A stretch of 28,420 bases of DNA from Chara braunii (taxonomy: Eukaryota > Streptophyta > Charophyceae > Charales > Characeae): NCBI GenBank assembly GCA_003427395.1, contig BFEA01000009.1, forward strand, positions 5,589,155 through 5,617,574, written 5' to 3'. The notes under the pieces are model-generated. The model made no database searches. It saw only the letters and a list, made by a program, of their open reading frames with translations, and had not been told where the DNA came from. Below, piece after piece: positions 9,362 to 18,991 of this stretch (position 1 is the first letter of the stretch; each line of letters starts with the position of its first letter). Made by a program: the position numbers and the translations under genes.

Positions 9362-10200
9362 AGTCCCAAATTGGTGGATGTATACGAACAGATCTTTGGG
9401 GCGTATGAACAAGGGGCCAGTGCGGGGGTCGTCCTTATGAGAAGATAATCGCTAGCTATTTCAAAGTCTTTGAAAGAGAAGATAAGAAAAACAGATTTTT
9501 CGTGTAGAGCGTTTGGTGAGGTTTGCGTACCTACTCAAACATTCAACTCGGGTGAAATAGTTTGGTCCGTTGGTAATCGTAACAATCAAGCAGAACATCA
9601 ACGTGCAAAAAAACGACTGGAGAGATGAGGAGATAAGACGAAAGCATCCTAAGCGAGGGGGGAGGAGAAAGCAATTGATTGGGGAGAAAGTAATAGAGGA
9701 GAGGTGGTGGGGGACGTGAAAACCAAGGGATAAATAGTCGTGGATTGGTAGATCTGTCCGTTGCGGGGCTACTCAATCTTTCAAATCCGACGAAATGATT
9801 TTGTCCGTTGGTAATAACATTAATCGACAGGCCATCATCATCTATGTGCGAAGTCGACTGGTAGGGTGACGAGATAAGACAGCGGTGTCCTGAGGGAAGG
9901 GGGAAGGAAGAAAAAGATATGATAGGGGAGATCGTGAGGGGAGTACGTGAGGAATCAAAGTATTGGTACTTATACCTGAGTTTTTTGCATTGTATGTTTG
10001 GTCAGGTTTGCGGAGCTACCCAGCCATTTGAATCCGGCGAGAAATATTTTTTTGTCGATACTAACAGCAATCAGGCAGATTGTCAGAGCGATAGGCTGCC
10101 ATCGTCTATGTGCGTAAACAACTGGGAGGGTAAGGAGACCAGACAAAAGCATCCTGAGGAAGGAAAATGAGTTTTGAGAAATAAAGGATATCTAGTCGCA
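8117..10200. repeat. higher-order tandem repeat, about 835 bp built of A, B and C monomers
   Basis: Diverged monomers of roughly 220-380 bp share TTTGGTCAG.TTTGCG, GAGCTAC.CA, ATTC.AATCCGG, TTTGGTCCGT.GGTAAT, CATC.TCTATGTGCAAAAA, AACTGGAAGGGTAAGGAGAT and CGAAAGCATCCTGAGG. From the GAAATAGTTTGGTCCGT position or its equivalent, the order is A 8176, C 8420, A 8713, B 8956, C 9175, A 9551, B 9789, C 10037. A-to-A and B-to-B spacings are 838 and 833 bp. Each monomer ends in a purine run: G12 near 8271, G13 near 8848, G12 near 9031, and a 62 bp GA tract at 9297 in the same relative place. The first period lacks the B monomer. No conserved reading frame is present. Confidence 0.85.
9297..9358. repeat. 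(AG)31 microsatellite
   Basis: A pure AG tract directly after CATCCT, where other monomers of the surrounding array have GAGG plus poly-G. It has grown inside a satellite monomer. Confidence 0.97.
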
Positions 10201-12117
10201 AATTGGCAAAGCTTATGAGCACAACAACATATAGTATATAGTGTCATTATGAATACGAATGTAGGAAGTATTGCAGGTAGACGTGAGCAGTGACCGCTAT
10301 GGTGTGAGGTAATGTTTTAATCATCATGATTACATATGTAGGAGGTATTGCAGGTAAGACGTGAGCAGGGACCGTGTACAGCCAGAGTTTTGCGACTGCG
10401 TAGTAAGTGCGCGGTACGAGTGTAGCATGGAAGGGTAGGGGGAGGGGGGAGGGTGGTGGGCGGGGGGTATCGTTACGCAAGCATCCGTGTACAGGTTATT
10501 GGTCGGTTAGCTTGGACTTCGGTCTTAAGCTGAGGAGCAGGGGAGTCTACCCTAAGCGTAGCGATTGGATGTATCATCCGGGTGAGTGTGTGTAGGGTGT
10601 GTATACCACGGCTAACCCATGTGAAGTGGGACATCAGTTAAGACCATTATGTCCAGTGGTGGAGGAGGGGATTGTTAGGTACAGAGTCAGTTTGCGACTA
10701 GGGAAGACATTATGGAGCATGATTAGTTGTGTTAGCGTTAGTGGTTAGCGTGGGTTAGGGAAGGGCACAAGGCCCACCCATAGGGGGGTGCACGCCCTAA
10801 AGAGCACTTTTCGCCGCTTAGCACCCATAGCAGCTCATCAGAGGGATTAACTTAGTTTCGGCTCCTGTTAGCATAGGGGGTGAGGGGAGGGTGTAAGGTA
10901 ATGCAACATCTGTTTTTAGGGGAAAGTTCATTAGGGGTCCATACCTGAGAGGTCATGGTTGGTGTCGCTGGCGAGTCAGTCGCCGCCATAGCCCGTAGCG
11001 AGGTCGTGCAGCGTGGAGTCACGTAGCTTGCCCACAAGCTCAGCGGACAGGGCACTGTACACGTGCCACACCAACCTCAGGCACGAGATCAGCTGTAAGG
11101 TTGCATACTTGGTGAAAAGATAGAGGAGGAGGAGGAGGGGCGCAACGAGAGAGCTTGGCAGTTGGATCTGCGCGAGCATAGTGCTGCGTATGCTTGTTAG
11201 TAGCGGTATTCGTACCCGTCTATGTGGGCAGCTGTTGTATGGGGCGAGCTAGCCAAATATATATTATATAATGCATCGTACAGTGAACGTAAGTTCTTGG
11301 TATTGCGGAGATGGAGTAGGATGGGGAAAGCGAGAGTGGCTTCATTTTGGTGGGGTAGGGGTCGGCTCTTTTGTGGGTGGGGGGGAAAAATTGGATGCAT
11401 ACTTGGAGTCGTCCTATGTGGAGGGGGGGAGATTAGGTATGGTTGTACTATTCGTATAGTCCCTGGTTCAGTCATGGGTGTGTGCGCGTTTGTTCGAGCT
11501 AAGGAGGGGGTGCAGGAGTACTGCCAGGGGTGAGGCTTGTGTTCACGCTATTGTAGCTTTGTCGGGTTGCTGGATTTGCCTCCGTTTTTGTCTTTACTGT
11601 GCGTCAGTGTGTGCAGCGGTGCGGGTTCACTCGTCGTTTTGGGAGATGGCCTAACTATGGTGGAGGACGACAGTGTTGCGTCTTGTTTGTCTTGTTTGCA
11701 TGCCCGTTTGTCTTGCGGTGTGCCAGATGTGTCGTTTCGATGTGGTGCCTTGCGGGTAGCGTTTGGGTTGTGCGTCATACATGACCTAAGCGAAAAAAAA
11801 CGTTTGTTTTTTTGCATGTGAGCCTAGTTCTTGGTTTCTTTGTTTGTATGTCTTGTGTGTTCTGGGTGGTGGGTCCTATTGACCCATAACCGGAATACGG
11901 GGAGTAGCTTCTATGGTATATAGGGGTTTTAGTTTATTATTTGTGCTGTATATGTTTAGGGTCGGGGATCATATTTCTGGGATGGTGGTTGGTAGTTTAG
12001 TATTTTGCTGTAGTTTACTAAAAATGGTTCAATCTTTGCTTATTTTTATTTTATTTTTACTTTTATTCTTAATTTTGCTTTTGTTTTTGTTTTTTTGTTT
12101 TTATTATTATTTATGTC
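10201..12117. other. G/T-rich stretch without recognisable gene
   Basis: I recognise no protein. A 35 bp segment starting GTAGGAAGTATTGCAGG occurs at 10261-10294 and again at 10338-10373 (offset 77 bp). Short open frames of 60-107 codons exist on both strands (for example 11222-11533 plus, 11548-11817 minus) but have skewed composition and no known motif. G-rich runs at 10436-10470 and 11340-11430 could form quadruplexes. Confidence 0.45.
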
Positions 12118-12144
12118 TATTTTCATTATTTTTATTTTTATTAA

Positions 12145-12178
<34 letters not shown>

Positions 12179-12240
12179 TTTAAAATTTTCAATATTATTA
12201 TTATTTTTAAAAATTTCAATATTATTATTATTTTAATGAA
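12118..12240. repeat. (TTA)n-rich low-complexity tract
   Basis: A TTA triplet run near 12140-12176, then two copies of TTTTAAAA.TTTCAATATTATTATTA. Composition is almost pure A/T. Confidence 0.85.
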
Positions 12241-12289
12241 AAAAACTATTATTGTTGTAATTATTATTTATTAATTCTATAGTTATTGT

Positions 12290-12290
<1 letters not shown>

Positions 12291-12345
<55 letters not shown>

Positions 12346-12401
12346 TGTGTGTGCGCTGCGCCTTCGCCTGCGCGGGGGATTGACCTTTGTGTGAGATTGT
12401 G

Positions 12402-12454
<53 letters not shown>

Positions 12455-12514
12455 ACGCACGCACGCATGGTGGGTGGCGGGGGGGTGGGGCGACCCCTCC
12501 CCCACCACTCAATA

Positions 12515-12564
<50 letters not shown>

Positions 12565-12565
12565 C
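12291..12565. repeat. composite simple repeat 2: (GT)n, GC hairpin, (CAAT)n
   Basis: Two GT tracts (12292-12354 and 12397-12453) lie either side of GCGCTGCGCCTTCGCCTGCG. They are followed by the inverted repeat GGGGGTGGGG-CGA-CCCCTCCCCC (12481-12503) and then CAAT units (12508-12565). The architecture matches 1739-1988. Confidence 0.9.
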
Positions 12566-12585
12566 GGAAAAAAATAACCAAAATC

Positions 12586-12812
12586 GAATGAATCTTCCGC
12601 TAGAACATGGAAATATACAATACAGCGTGTGTGTGTGTGTGCGCTTGTGGGGGGTGGGGGTTGACCCCGCCCCCAGCGATCAATCAATCAATCAAGGGGG
12701 GGGGGGGAAACAAAATTGAATGAATCTTCCTCTAGAACATGGAAATATACAATCCTACCTCTGTGTGTGTGTGTGTGCGCCTGTGGGGCCAATCAATCAA
12801 TCAATCAATCAA
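12586..12812. repeat. composite simple repeats 3 and 4, each with a solo foldback arm
   Basis: A tandem pair of units about 132 bp long. Each starts GAATGAATCTTCC(G/T)CTAGA plus ACATGGAAATATACA (12586 and 12718), then a GT tract (12627-12640, 12762-12778), a G-rich segment and CAAT units (12680-12695, 12790-12812). Unit 3 has the hairpin GGGGTGGGG/TTGA/CCCCGCCCC (12650-12674); in unit 4 it is reduced to GTGGGGCC. The starting segment matches the arm of the foldbacks at 27.4-28.0 kb. Confidence 0.85.
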
Positions 12813-13002
12813 CAGAAAAAAAAAAAAAAAAAACGCTGTGCTTTTTATTTTTATTTTTTTTGAAATACCTTCACTCACCCAACCCGCCCCCCCCCCAAAA
12901 AAAAAATAGTTTTTTTTTTTTTTTTTTGGTTTCAGGGGGTGAGGCTGGGGTTGCGCCGCCCCATGGCGCTTTCGAAAACCCAAACCCCCCTCCCCACTGG
13001 CC

Positions 13003-13092
13003 GCGACTTGGCCGCAAAGTCGCGCGGCCGCACGGACACGGCCGCGGGGTCGCGGCCTAGACCGCGGCCGCAAACTTGTCCGCGGATGGCCG
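13003..13092. repeat. GCGGCCGC word cluster
   Basis: GGCCGC and GCGGCC recur directly and inverted across 90 bp, including GCGGCCGC twice, with CGCGACTTGGCCGC, AAGTCGCGCGG and GGTCGCGGCCTAGACC. Same style as the other word clusters but with a GC-only word. It ends about 90 bp before the integrase fragment. Confidence 0.65.
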
Positions 13093-13179
13093 CCGCCGAG
13101 GGGGATTCGTAGGTGGTGGGTGGGTGGGGTGTGTGTGCGTGGGTTGGGTATGAGTGGGTGGGTGGTGAGTGGGTCACGG

Positions 13180-13500
13180 CGGCCCCAGTATAAATTGGGG
13201 GACATGGTGCAGGTGAGAAAATGTGCTCGCCAAGGGAAGTTAGCGCCACGATTCTTCGGGCGATTTCGCGTGGTCGAGCTCGGCCCAAACGGGGTGAAAA
13301 TGGTGCAGCTGGCGCCCGAGGTCTCAGGCAGCCGATCGGCTCGTCCGATCGTTCGCCACGTGTCCTATCTGTGTCCCCTCCCTACCTCCCCATCTCCACC
13401 TTCGCCTGCTTCCTCCTTCGACACCGAAGAGGACGAGGACTGTCTAGCGTCCCCCTCTCCTTCTTTGTCAGCCACTCCGTCCCCGCCTCCATCGCCATGA
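13180..13500 (+). pseudogene. Ty3/Gypsy integrase C-terminus, 5'-truncated
   Basis: The segment QYKLGDMVQVRK, then RQGKLAPRFFGRFRVVEL and GVKMVQLAPEV, matches the small C-terminal DNA-binding domain of Ty3/Gypsy integrases (K.GD.V..R, RGKL.PR..GPFRV, then a leucine/valine strand). After IVRHVSYLCPLP comes a Ser/Pro/acidic tail ending at TGA 13498-13500. The frame extends upstream to 13120, but that part translates low-complexity GT-rich DNA and shows no integrase core. The pol gene therefore appears cut at about 13180. Its stop codon overlaps the ATG of the next frame (ATGA at 13497-13500). No LTR, RT or RNase H part was found. Confidence 0.75.
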
Positions 13501-13976
13501 GCTTTTCGGTGGAGCAGCCAATTAGTGCGCAGTTGATGACCCTAAGGGGGCGAATTACGATAATCCGGCAAGTGCAGCGGCCACGACTCAGCCCCGACCT
13601 TCTCCATTTCGCGGCCTTCTTTAGTACGGCGGCGATCCACGAGGCGGCCGAGTTCCGATTCGTGCAGGCGGGTGCAACACATGTACTGGCCGAGATCTCA
13701 GCCTTTCAACGCCTGTCTCTGCCCGGGGTCAGCCACGTCTCCGTCATCATCGTCTTCACCGGAGATATCACCGCGGTACCTTCGGCGATCCACACAGACA
13801 TCTTCCGGACCTTGAGAGCCTGGGCAGAGGAGATTGCGACCGCTTAGACGACGCTCCTAGCTCGTCAAGGAGACACGGTCGTGGCATCTTACGACATTGA
13901 TCTGCAGCTCCGCTCTTCCAGCAGTTCGCCGCCGATCCTGCTTCCGGAGCTTCGCCCTTTTGCGCAGCCCCAATGA
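13497..13976 (+). pseudogene. accessory frame 2 after the Gypsy integrase
   Basis: Starts at ATG 13497, overlapping the integrase stop by ATGA, and ends at TGA 13974-13976, about 159 codons. One in-frame TAG at 13845-13847 truncates it to 116 residues; the frame is open on both sides and its codon style is unchanged, so this is probably a recent nonsense mutation. Visible stretches are SFSVEQPISAQLMTLRGR, ITIIRQVQRPRLSPDLLHFA, FRFVQAGATHVLAEISAFQR and VSVIIVFTGDITAVPSAIHT. It is a mixed alpha/beta-looking soluble protein without a signal peptide or clear membrane span. I do not recognise a named domain. Placement between an integrase and further frames suggests an element-encoded accessory protein. 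Confidence 0.6.
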
Positions 13977-15042
13977 GTCGTCGTCGTCTTTCTCTTTTCG
14001 GTCTTCCTTCCGATCTCCCCACCTTCTGGCAGTCCGCTCACGCCCCCACCCTCTCTTTCTGCATCATTCAGCTCAGCGTGCCGATCGTGAACGAAGACAA
14101 CTAGAAAGATTGGTGGGACGCTTACCTAGAGCTTAGCTTTTGCCTTGTGGAGGTGATGTTTCATTGGTCCGAGCCAACGCCCGGAGGAGAAGGGACTGAG
14201 GTCCCGAATGATGTGTGGAACTGCTGATCGTGCAGGCCTGGCGCACGGAAACGGAGGGAGAGCTGTTGGGCATAGTATTTGGCAAGGTGGGGAAATCTCG
14301 CCCTCATCACGAGCGAGCTATTGGTGTTCTTGGCACAGTTAGTGGACGATCTACCCCTCGATATACTATCACAGTGCGACAGCAAGCCCGGCCCTGACAT
14401 ACTCCCCCGCACACTTGCGCCTCATCTGCTGTGGTCCACGTGCACAGCGCTGGACGCGGACAACTGTCTTTATCCGTCCCAGGACCTCTACCTGGAAATC
14501 GATGTCACTGATCTCGTGTTGTGGGACCCTGACATTCGGCGAGCGAACGCGTGGGTCACCAACGAAGACGAAGACGAAGACGAAGAAGAAGAAGAGGAAG
14601 AGGAGGAGGAATCGCGCACGGATTCAGATGATTCCGACTACCTCGGAGAAGAGGAGACCGAGGGAGAAGTAGAGAGAGAAGAAGAAGAAGAAGAACCGGT
14701 GAAGGAAGAGAGCGGGCCAGGGGAACCAAGCGATCGGCCCAGGCGAAGTGAAGAAGAAGAAGTGGCCGAAGCCCAGAGGCAACGAGAAAGGCGGAAGGCA
14801 AGCGGCCGATCGAGGAAGGGCCCCCGCCGCAGCTGCTGTTGGGGGACCTATCGCTCAACCCGGAGCCGCCACGCGAGGAGCCCGAAGACGATGGAGATGC
14901 CGTCGAGGGATCGGGAAGCCGCAGCCGCAGGAGGAGTGATTTGCCAGCTCCATCACTCTCCCCACCCCGCCCTACCCTTCGCCTTCGTAGAGATGCGGGC
15001 GATCAGGCTTCGTCCCCGGTCATTATCCCGCTGTCCCCATGA
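13973..15042 (+). pseudogene. accessory frame 3: acidic E/S/P-rich protein, frameshifted
   Basis: Starts at ATG 13973, overlapping the previous stop (ATGA 13973-13976). The N-terminal part (RLSLFGLPSDLPTFWQSAHA) reads in frame 2 with a TAG at 14102-14104. Around 14215 the better sequence is frame 1 (ELLIVQAWRTETEGELLGIV). From about 14285 it is frame 2 again (NLALITSELLVFLAQLVDD, LWDPDIRRANAWVTNED), leading into an acidic block of Asp/Glu runs at 14563-14770. Near 14785 it moves to frame 1 (KRPIEEGPPPQLLLGDLSLN, then EPEDDGDAVEGSGSRSRRRS), with a Ser/Pro/Arg tail ending PVIIPLSP at TGA 15040-15042. A single 406-codon open frame (14279-15499) spans it but mixes two proteins. Function unknown; the acidic plus SR-rich tail might bind basic proteins or nucleic acid complexes. 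Confidence 0.6.
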
Positions 15043-15046
15043 TTAC

Positions 15047-15499
15047 ATGATGACCCGCCAACTCCTGGGTCGACCCCCTTTCCCCGCTGGATGGTGTCCT
15101 TTCCCTCCCGCCCTCTTCCATCAACTCTACGCTACGCGTCTTCTGATCACCATCGTCCCTCACTCCACCACTCGCCCCCTCGTCGATTCCTTCCTTCTCC
15201 ACGTCCTTCTATTTAGCGCAAACTGGCGGGAGTACAATAACATAGAAGTTTATTGTATTATCTCAGGTACGATTCCCGCCTGCGAAAACTACGAGAATTT
15301 TTGCGTTGCTCTCCATCGCACCATCTCCACCTTCTATCCCGACTACCTCGCCTCGCTTCCCCATCAACACGAGAACCCTCATTTCCCTCGCATCCACCGT
15401 TCCATCCACTACACTCCCCTCCCGCCCTCGGAACCCAGGATATCCATCGCTTCATGCCCCCTCTTCCCCAAGATCCCCCACCACCTCCTCCGTCCGTGA
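15047..15499 (+). CDS. accessory frame 4 of the Gypsy element, unknown function
   Basis: An intact 150-codon frame from ATG 15047 (or 15050) to TGA 15497-15499. The sequence CCATGATTACATGATG holds the previous stop (15040) inside ATGA, a three-codon frame ending in TGA 15048-15050, and this ATG, so the frame is joined to its upstream neighbour within 10 bp. Contents: TRQLLGRPPFPAGWCPFPPA, RLLITIVPHSTTRPLVDSFL, LFSANWREYNNIEVYCII, YENFCVALHRTISTFYPDYL, then a Pro/His/Ser-rich tail. Cys and aromatic residues are common and no clear transmembrane helix is visible. No domain recognised. It is real if the ATGA chain is real; otherwise it could be a chance frame in GC-rich DNA. Confidence 0.45.
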   Translation: MMTRQLLGRPPFPAGWCPFPPALFHQLYATRLLITIVPHSTTRPLVDSFLLHVLLFSANWREYNNIEVYCIISGTIPACENYENFCVALHRTISTFYPDYLASLPHQHENPHFPRIHRSIHYTPLPPSEPRISIASCPLFPKIPHHLLRP

Positions 15500-15947
15500 T
15501 TAGATTGCCCTTCCCTGGAAACTTGTAGGATAGAGCCTACGAATGTCACATTGGATACTTCCACACTCTTATCTTACGGTAAGTGGCACATAGAGAGCTC
15601 CACGTCATCAATCGATTAGAGAAGTCAACACGTGTCGAAGAATCGAGCAAGCAGGAGCTTGCTCAAGATTGGAACCCGTTGGGCGTCACATATGTGACAA
15701 ACTATCTTTTGCGATCGCGTGACTTCCTGCACTAGGCCGATGTGGAAAAACGGGAGGACTTTGATGGGTGACGGGCGTAAGCAGGTTTCGGTTGGGGCCG
15801 TTGGGCAAATTGCATGGATACCCTCGCTTCTTTTTCGTTTTTGTTGAAATTTGTTGGGCGAGTGCGGCAGCGTCGGGAAACCCTGCGACGACGTTTGGAT
15901 GGCTGCGCCATGACGGACGCAAGAAATAACTGTACCATAGCTTCTTT
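15500..15947. other. no gene recognised; possible 3' flank of the Gypsy element
   Basis: I looked for an LTR start after a polypurine tract and found no convincing one. Mixed composition, no repeats noted. Confidence 0.4.
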
Positions 15948-16470
15948 CAACAGAAAAATTCCCACGAGAAATGAAAGTTGAAAAAACATTCCGTAAAAAA
16001 AAAATCCTTCATATTTATAAATTATCATTTCAATGTTCGTCTAATTTTAAAATTTCCAATTTAATTTGACAAGTTCCCGTCTAAATATGAGTTTTCCCTT
16101 CCAACTACATCTATTTGTTCAAAATGGAATCAAAGTCTGGACGAGTTTATGAAATGTTTTAATTAGATTTTCATTATACTACAACAAATATCTTCTAATT
16201 TACATTGGATTAACCTATTTATGACTGAAAATCCTTACTTAGAATGACAGTCCAATTAAAATATTTCATGAGATCATCCAGACTTTCATTCCATCTCTAG
16301 CATAAAGTTCAAATAAGAAGGGATACCCCATTCTTGGAAGGAAAGTTTTCAAGTAAGACGGAAAATTTTAAAATTGGAATGACATTTTTTCCAGATGGAA
16401 TGAAAATTTAAAATTTAGAATGTAATTTTACTCTAGAATTATTATTTAATTTTGGGAAATTTTTCTGTTG
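15948..16470. mobile_element. MITE-like foldback element, copy 1 (523 bp)
   Basis: Bounded by the terminal inverted repeat CAACAGAAAAATTCCC and GGGAAATTTTTCTGTTG. Inside is a second long inverted repeat of about 52 bp, 16125-16176 against 16242-16293 (TGGAATCAAAGTCTGGACGA paired with TCCAGACTTTCATTCCA). AT-rich and without an open frame, so non-autonomous. A diverged second copy lies at 17036-17567, same orientation, roughly 88-90% identical by eye. I could not identify a target-site duplication, so the superfamily is open. Confidence 0.8.
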
Positions 16471-17035
16471 TTGGACTAGGAATTTAGGTGCTCTGAATTT
16501 TGTCGCGCAGTGCTCGCACGCATCTTGTAGCGCGGGGAACTGGGTTCTGACTGGATCGCGCCTTTAATCTTGTGCAACTATTATTTTTGACGAGCGCGAT
16601 CGTAACTGTAATGCTTCTTCTTTCTTGTTTCTCCTATGTTGCCCGCCTTCTCCTTCATTCTCGTCTCGCATACTCTGCTCTAATTGGTTAAAGCGTCTGC
16701 ATGACCGGATCGATGCGTGGAGAGTGGCTACGGCCCCCACATCGCGGTCTGGCCATGCAGACGTAGGCACTTTCGCGCAGGCATGCATGCTATAAATTTT
16801 GCGAGCGCGATTAGTTTGCTCTCTAAGAATTTCGAGAGTAGCGCGATCAGTGAGGGTCGGCTAACGAGCAAGTTGGAAGGTGAGTGAGTTTGAGGGTTGG
16901 GCGATCCGACGAGCTGGTGTCGGGTATACAGGGTTGACGTGCGGGGCCGCGACGGACTGTGGCGCACGAACAAACTTGGCTTGCATTCTATAACAAAGCG
17001 GGGTGACAACTCTGTGTGGATACGCAGCGACGGAC
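16471..17035. other. 565 bp between foldback copies, no gene recognised
   Basis: The motif GCGCGATC or GCGCGAT recurs (near 16597, 16804, 16839) and CTATAAATT occurs at about 16789. There is a short GC-richer character compared with the flanking elements. No supported coding sequence. Confidence 0.4.
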
Positions 17036-17567
17036 CAATAGAAAAATTCCCATGAGAAATGAAAGTTGAAAAAAATTCAAAAAACATTCCATAAAAAAGA
17101 AATTCTTCATATTTATTAATTATCATTCCAATGTTTGTCCAATTCTAAAATTTCCAATTTAATTTGACAAGTTATCGTTTAAATATAAGTTTTCCCTTCC
17201 AACTACATCTATTTGTTCAAGATGGAATGAAAGTCTGGACGAGTTTATGAAATGTTTTAATTAGACTTTCATTCTACTACAACACATCTTGTCTAATTTA
17301 GATTGGATTGACCTATTTATGACTGGAAATCCTTACTTAGAATGACAGTCCAGTTAAAACATTTCATGAACTCATCCAGACTTTCATTCCATCTCTAGCA
17401 TGCAGTTCAAATAAAAAGGGGTACCCCATTCTTGGAAGGAAAGTTTTCAAGTAAGACGGAAAATTTTAAAATTAGAATGATATTTTTTAAGATGGAATAA
17501 AAATTTGGAATTTAGAATGTAATTTTACTCTAGAATGATTATTTAATTCTGAGAAAGTTTTATGTTG
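17036..17567. mobile_element. MITE-like foldback element, copy 2 (532 bp)
   Basis: Second copy of the element at 15948-16470. Terminal repeats are eroded (CAATAGAAAAATTCCC and AGTTTTATGTTG). The internal inverted repeat is better kept: 17223-17275 pairs with 17339-17391 with few mismatches (TGGAATGAAAGTCTGGA with TCCAGACTTTCATTCCA). Confidence 0.8.
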
Positions 17568-17611
17568 ACTGCCGGTATCGCGGGTGTGATCCGAGGCAAC
17601 GGACTGCCCGC

Positions 17612-17615
<4 letters not shown>

Positions 17616-17701
<86 letters not shown>

Positions 17702-17752
17702 NNNNNNNNNNNNNNNNNNNNNNNNNNNNNNNNNNNNNNNNNNNNNNNNNNN

Positions 17753-17802
<50 letters not shown>
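17616..17802. repeat. (AG)n microsatellite containing an assembly gap
   Basis: AG tract on both sides of 51 Ns (17702-17752). True length unknown. Open frames of ER/LS repeats across it are artefacts. Confidence 0.97.
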
Positions 17803-17803
<1 letters not shown>

Positions 17804-18358
17804 AGTAGTGTGGTTGTGGGATAAGGCTTCTTTTTATTGTTCCTTTTGTTTTCCTCCGTTCATTTGTATAATTTTGGATTCTGATATGACCAATCTCTTT
17901 ATCGAGGCCCTTCTCTTTTGAACTTCTCTTGTACATTGCCTCAGATTTTTCCTTGTTGTTTTGCTTGGTATGTATGCATGGAATGAATGTAGGTTATCGT
18001 TTGTTAACGATCTTTCCGATATGGTTTACGATGCGTGTTGTTTCTGACCAGTGATCGCCTGCATGAGCTATGCGATCAGGCCTAATGGGGAATGCTCATT
18101 TTTTACTTCTGAAATCTAATTGTCGATTGTCCCTTTTTCTCTCCTTTTTGCGTCGCATGTATGGCATGTAGTGATTGGTTGGATCTTTGAGTTCATGATT
18201 GAATGCGGGACCAATCGGTTATTCCTTACGTGCACGCGTGCGTACGATCTCCATCTCGAGAGAACCGAGCCGCCACGTACCGTGACGTACGCACTCGCCC
18301 ACGTAAGTCAGCCTTAGCCACGTGCAAGGATGTGGGGGATGCGGCTTACTAAACAGAC
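17803..18358. other. no gene recognised; ACGT-rich patch at 18230-18330
   Basis: The stretch before the next open frame contains CACGCGTGCGTACG, CCACGTACCGTGACGTACGC, CCCACGTAAG and CCACGTGC. ACGT cores are typical of plant bZIP/bHLH sites, so this could be a promoter for the frame at 18359. It equally fits the word-cluster class. Confidence 0.35.
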
Positions 18359-18991
18359 ATGGCTGCAAGATCTCCCTCCTGGGCGTCCGACTATGAAAAT
18401 CTGAGGGACCCGGAATATCGTGAGTATTGGGAAGGCGAACAACTCAGACGGCGGGGGAATTTAAGAAATCCGGAATTCCCTTGCCTAACAGAAAACGATA
18501 TGTGCGAGGGATTTTCACTGTACCATAACTAACGACCCCAGGTGGCCCGACTACCCGGAAACTCACAACACGCACTATTTCATATCCCCAGGCTTCGTCG
18601 TCATTGCTATCAGCTTCCCTCCCTTTCATCTCCTCCTCCCATACCACCAACTCACAGTGGTACCGTGGAATTCCATAGCTCGTTACTGGCCAAGCCCGTC
18701 GTGCGAGGGTTGTCGGTATCACCGGGCGCGCCGAGCTTCGGGAACTACCCGTTGGCCCGAACCGAAGCTGAGCAGTGATTGCACAGCCTCCGCGCTCGGC
18801 CCCCCTCGGCGGAATCCGAGGCCTGTTACGAACTTACGAGCGGCGTCGACAACCGGCCAAACCGCGCGACCGACCCCGAAGACGAAATCAGCGGCGATGG
18901 TGATTTCTTTGCTTATTCGGCCTTGAAAGTTAAAACCTATTGGCAGGGGCAATGTTGTTGGGATTTTGTTGGAGAATGCAAGAGTGTTTAA
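18359..18991 (+). pseudogene. long nearly open frame, unknown protein, two stops
   Basis: From ATG 18359 one frame runs 633 bp with stops only at 18530-18532 and 18776-18778. The first 57 codons read like a genuine protein: ARSPSWASDYENLRDPEYRE then YWEGEQLRRRGNLRNPEFPC. Later pieces include HIPRLRRHCYQLPSLSSPPP and DNRPNRATDPEDEISGDGDF. Composition is charged and proline-rich. I recognise no domain; a retroelement gag-like or host protein remnant are both possible. The opposite strand is also partly open between 18719 and 19078, which weakens the case. Confidence 0.3.

Noticed and set aside
9090-9440. ER/SL repeat proteins across the AG tract
   Set aside because: Microsatellite inside a satellite monomer; other monomers have no equivalent frame. 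The same applies to 17487-17936, which also crosses an N gap.
11222-11533. 103-codon open frame MWAAVVWGELAK..
   Set aside because: Gly/Trp/Arg-rich because of G-rich DNA, with competing open frames on the other strand and no recognisable motif.
13221-13496. N-terminal extension of accessory frame 2
   Set aside because: This part is the shadow of the integrase frame; the ATG at 13497 overlapping its stop is the better start.
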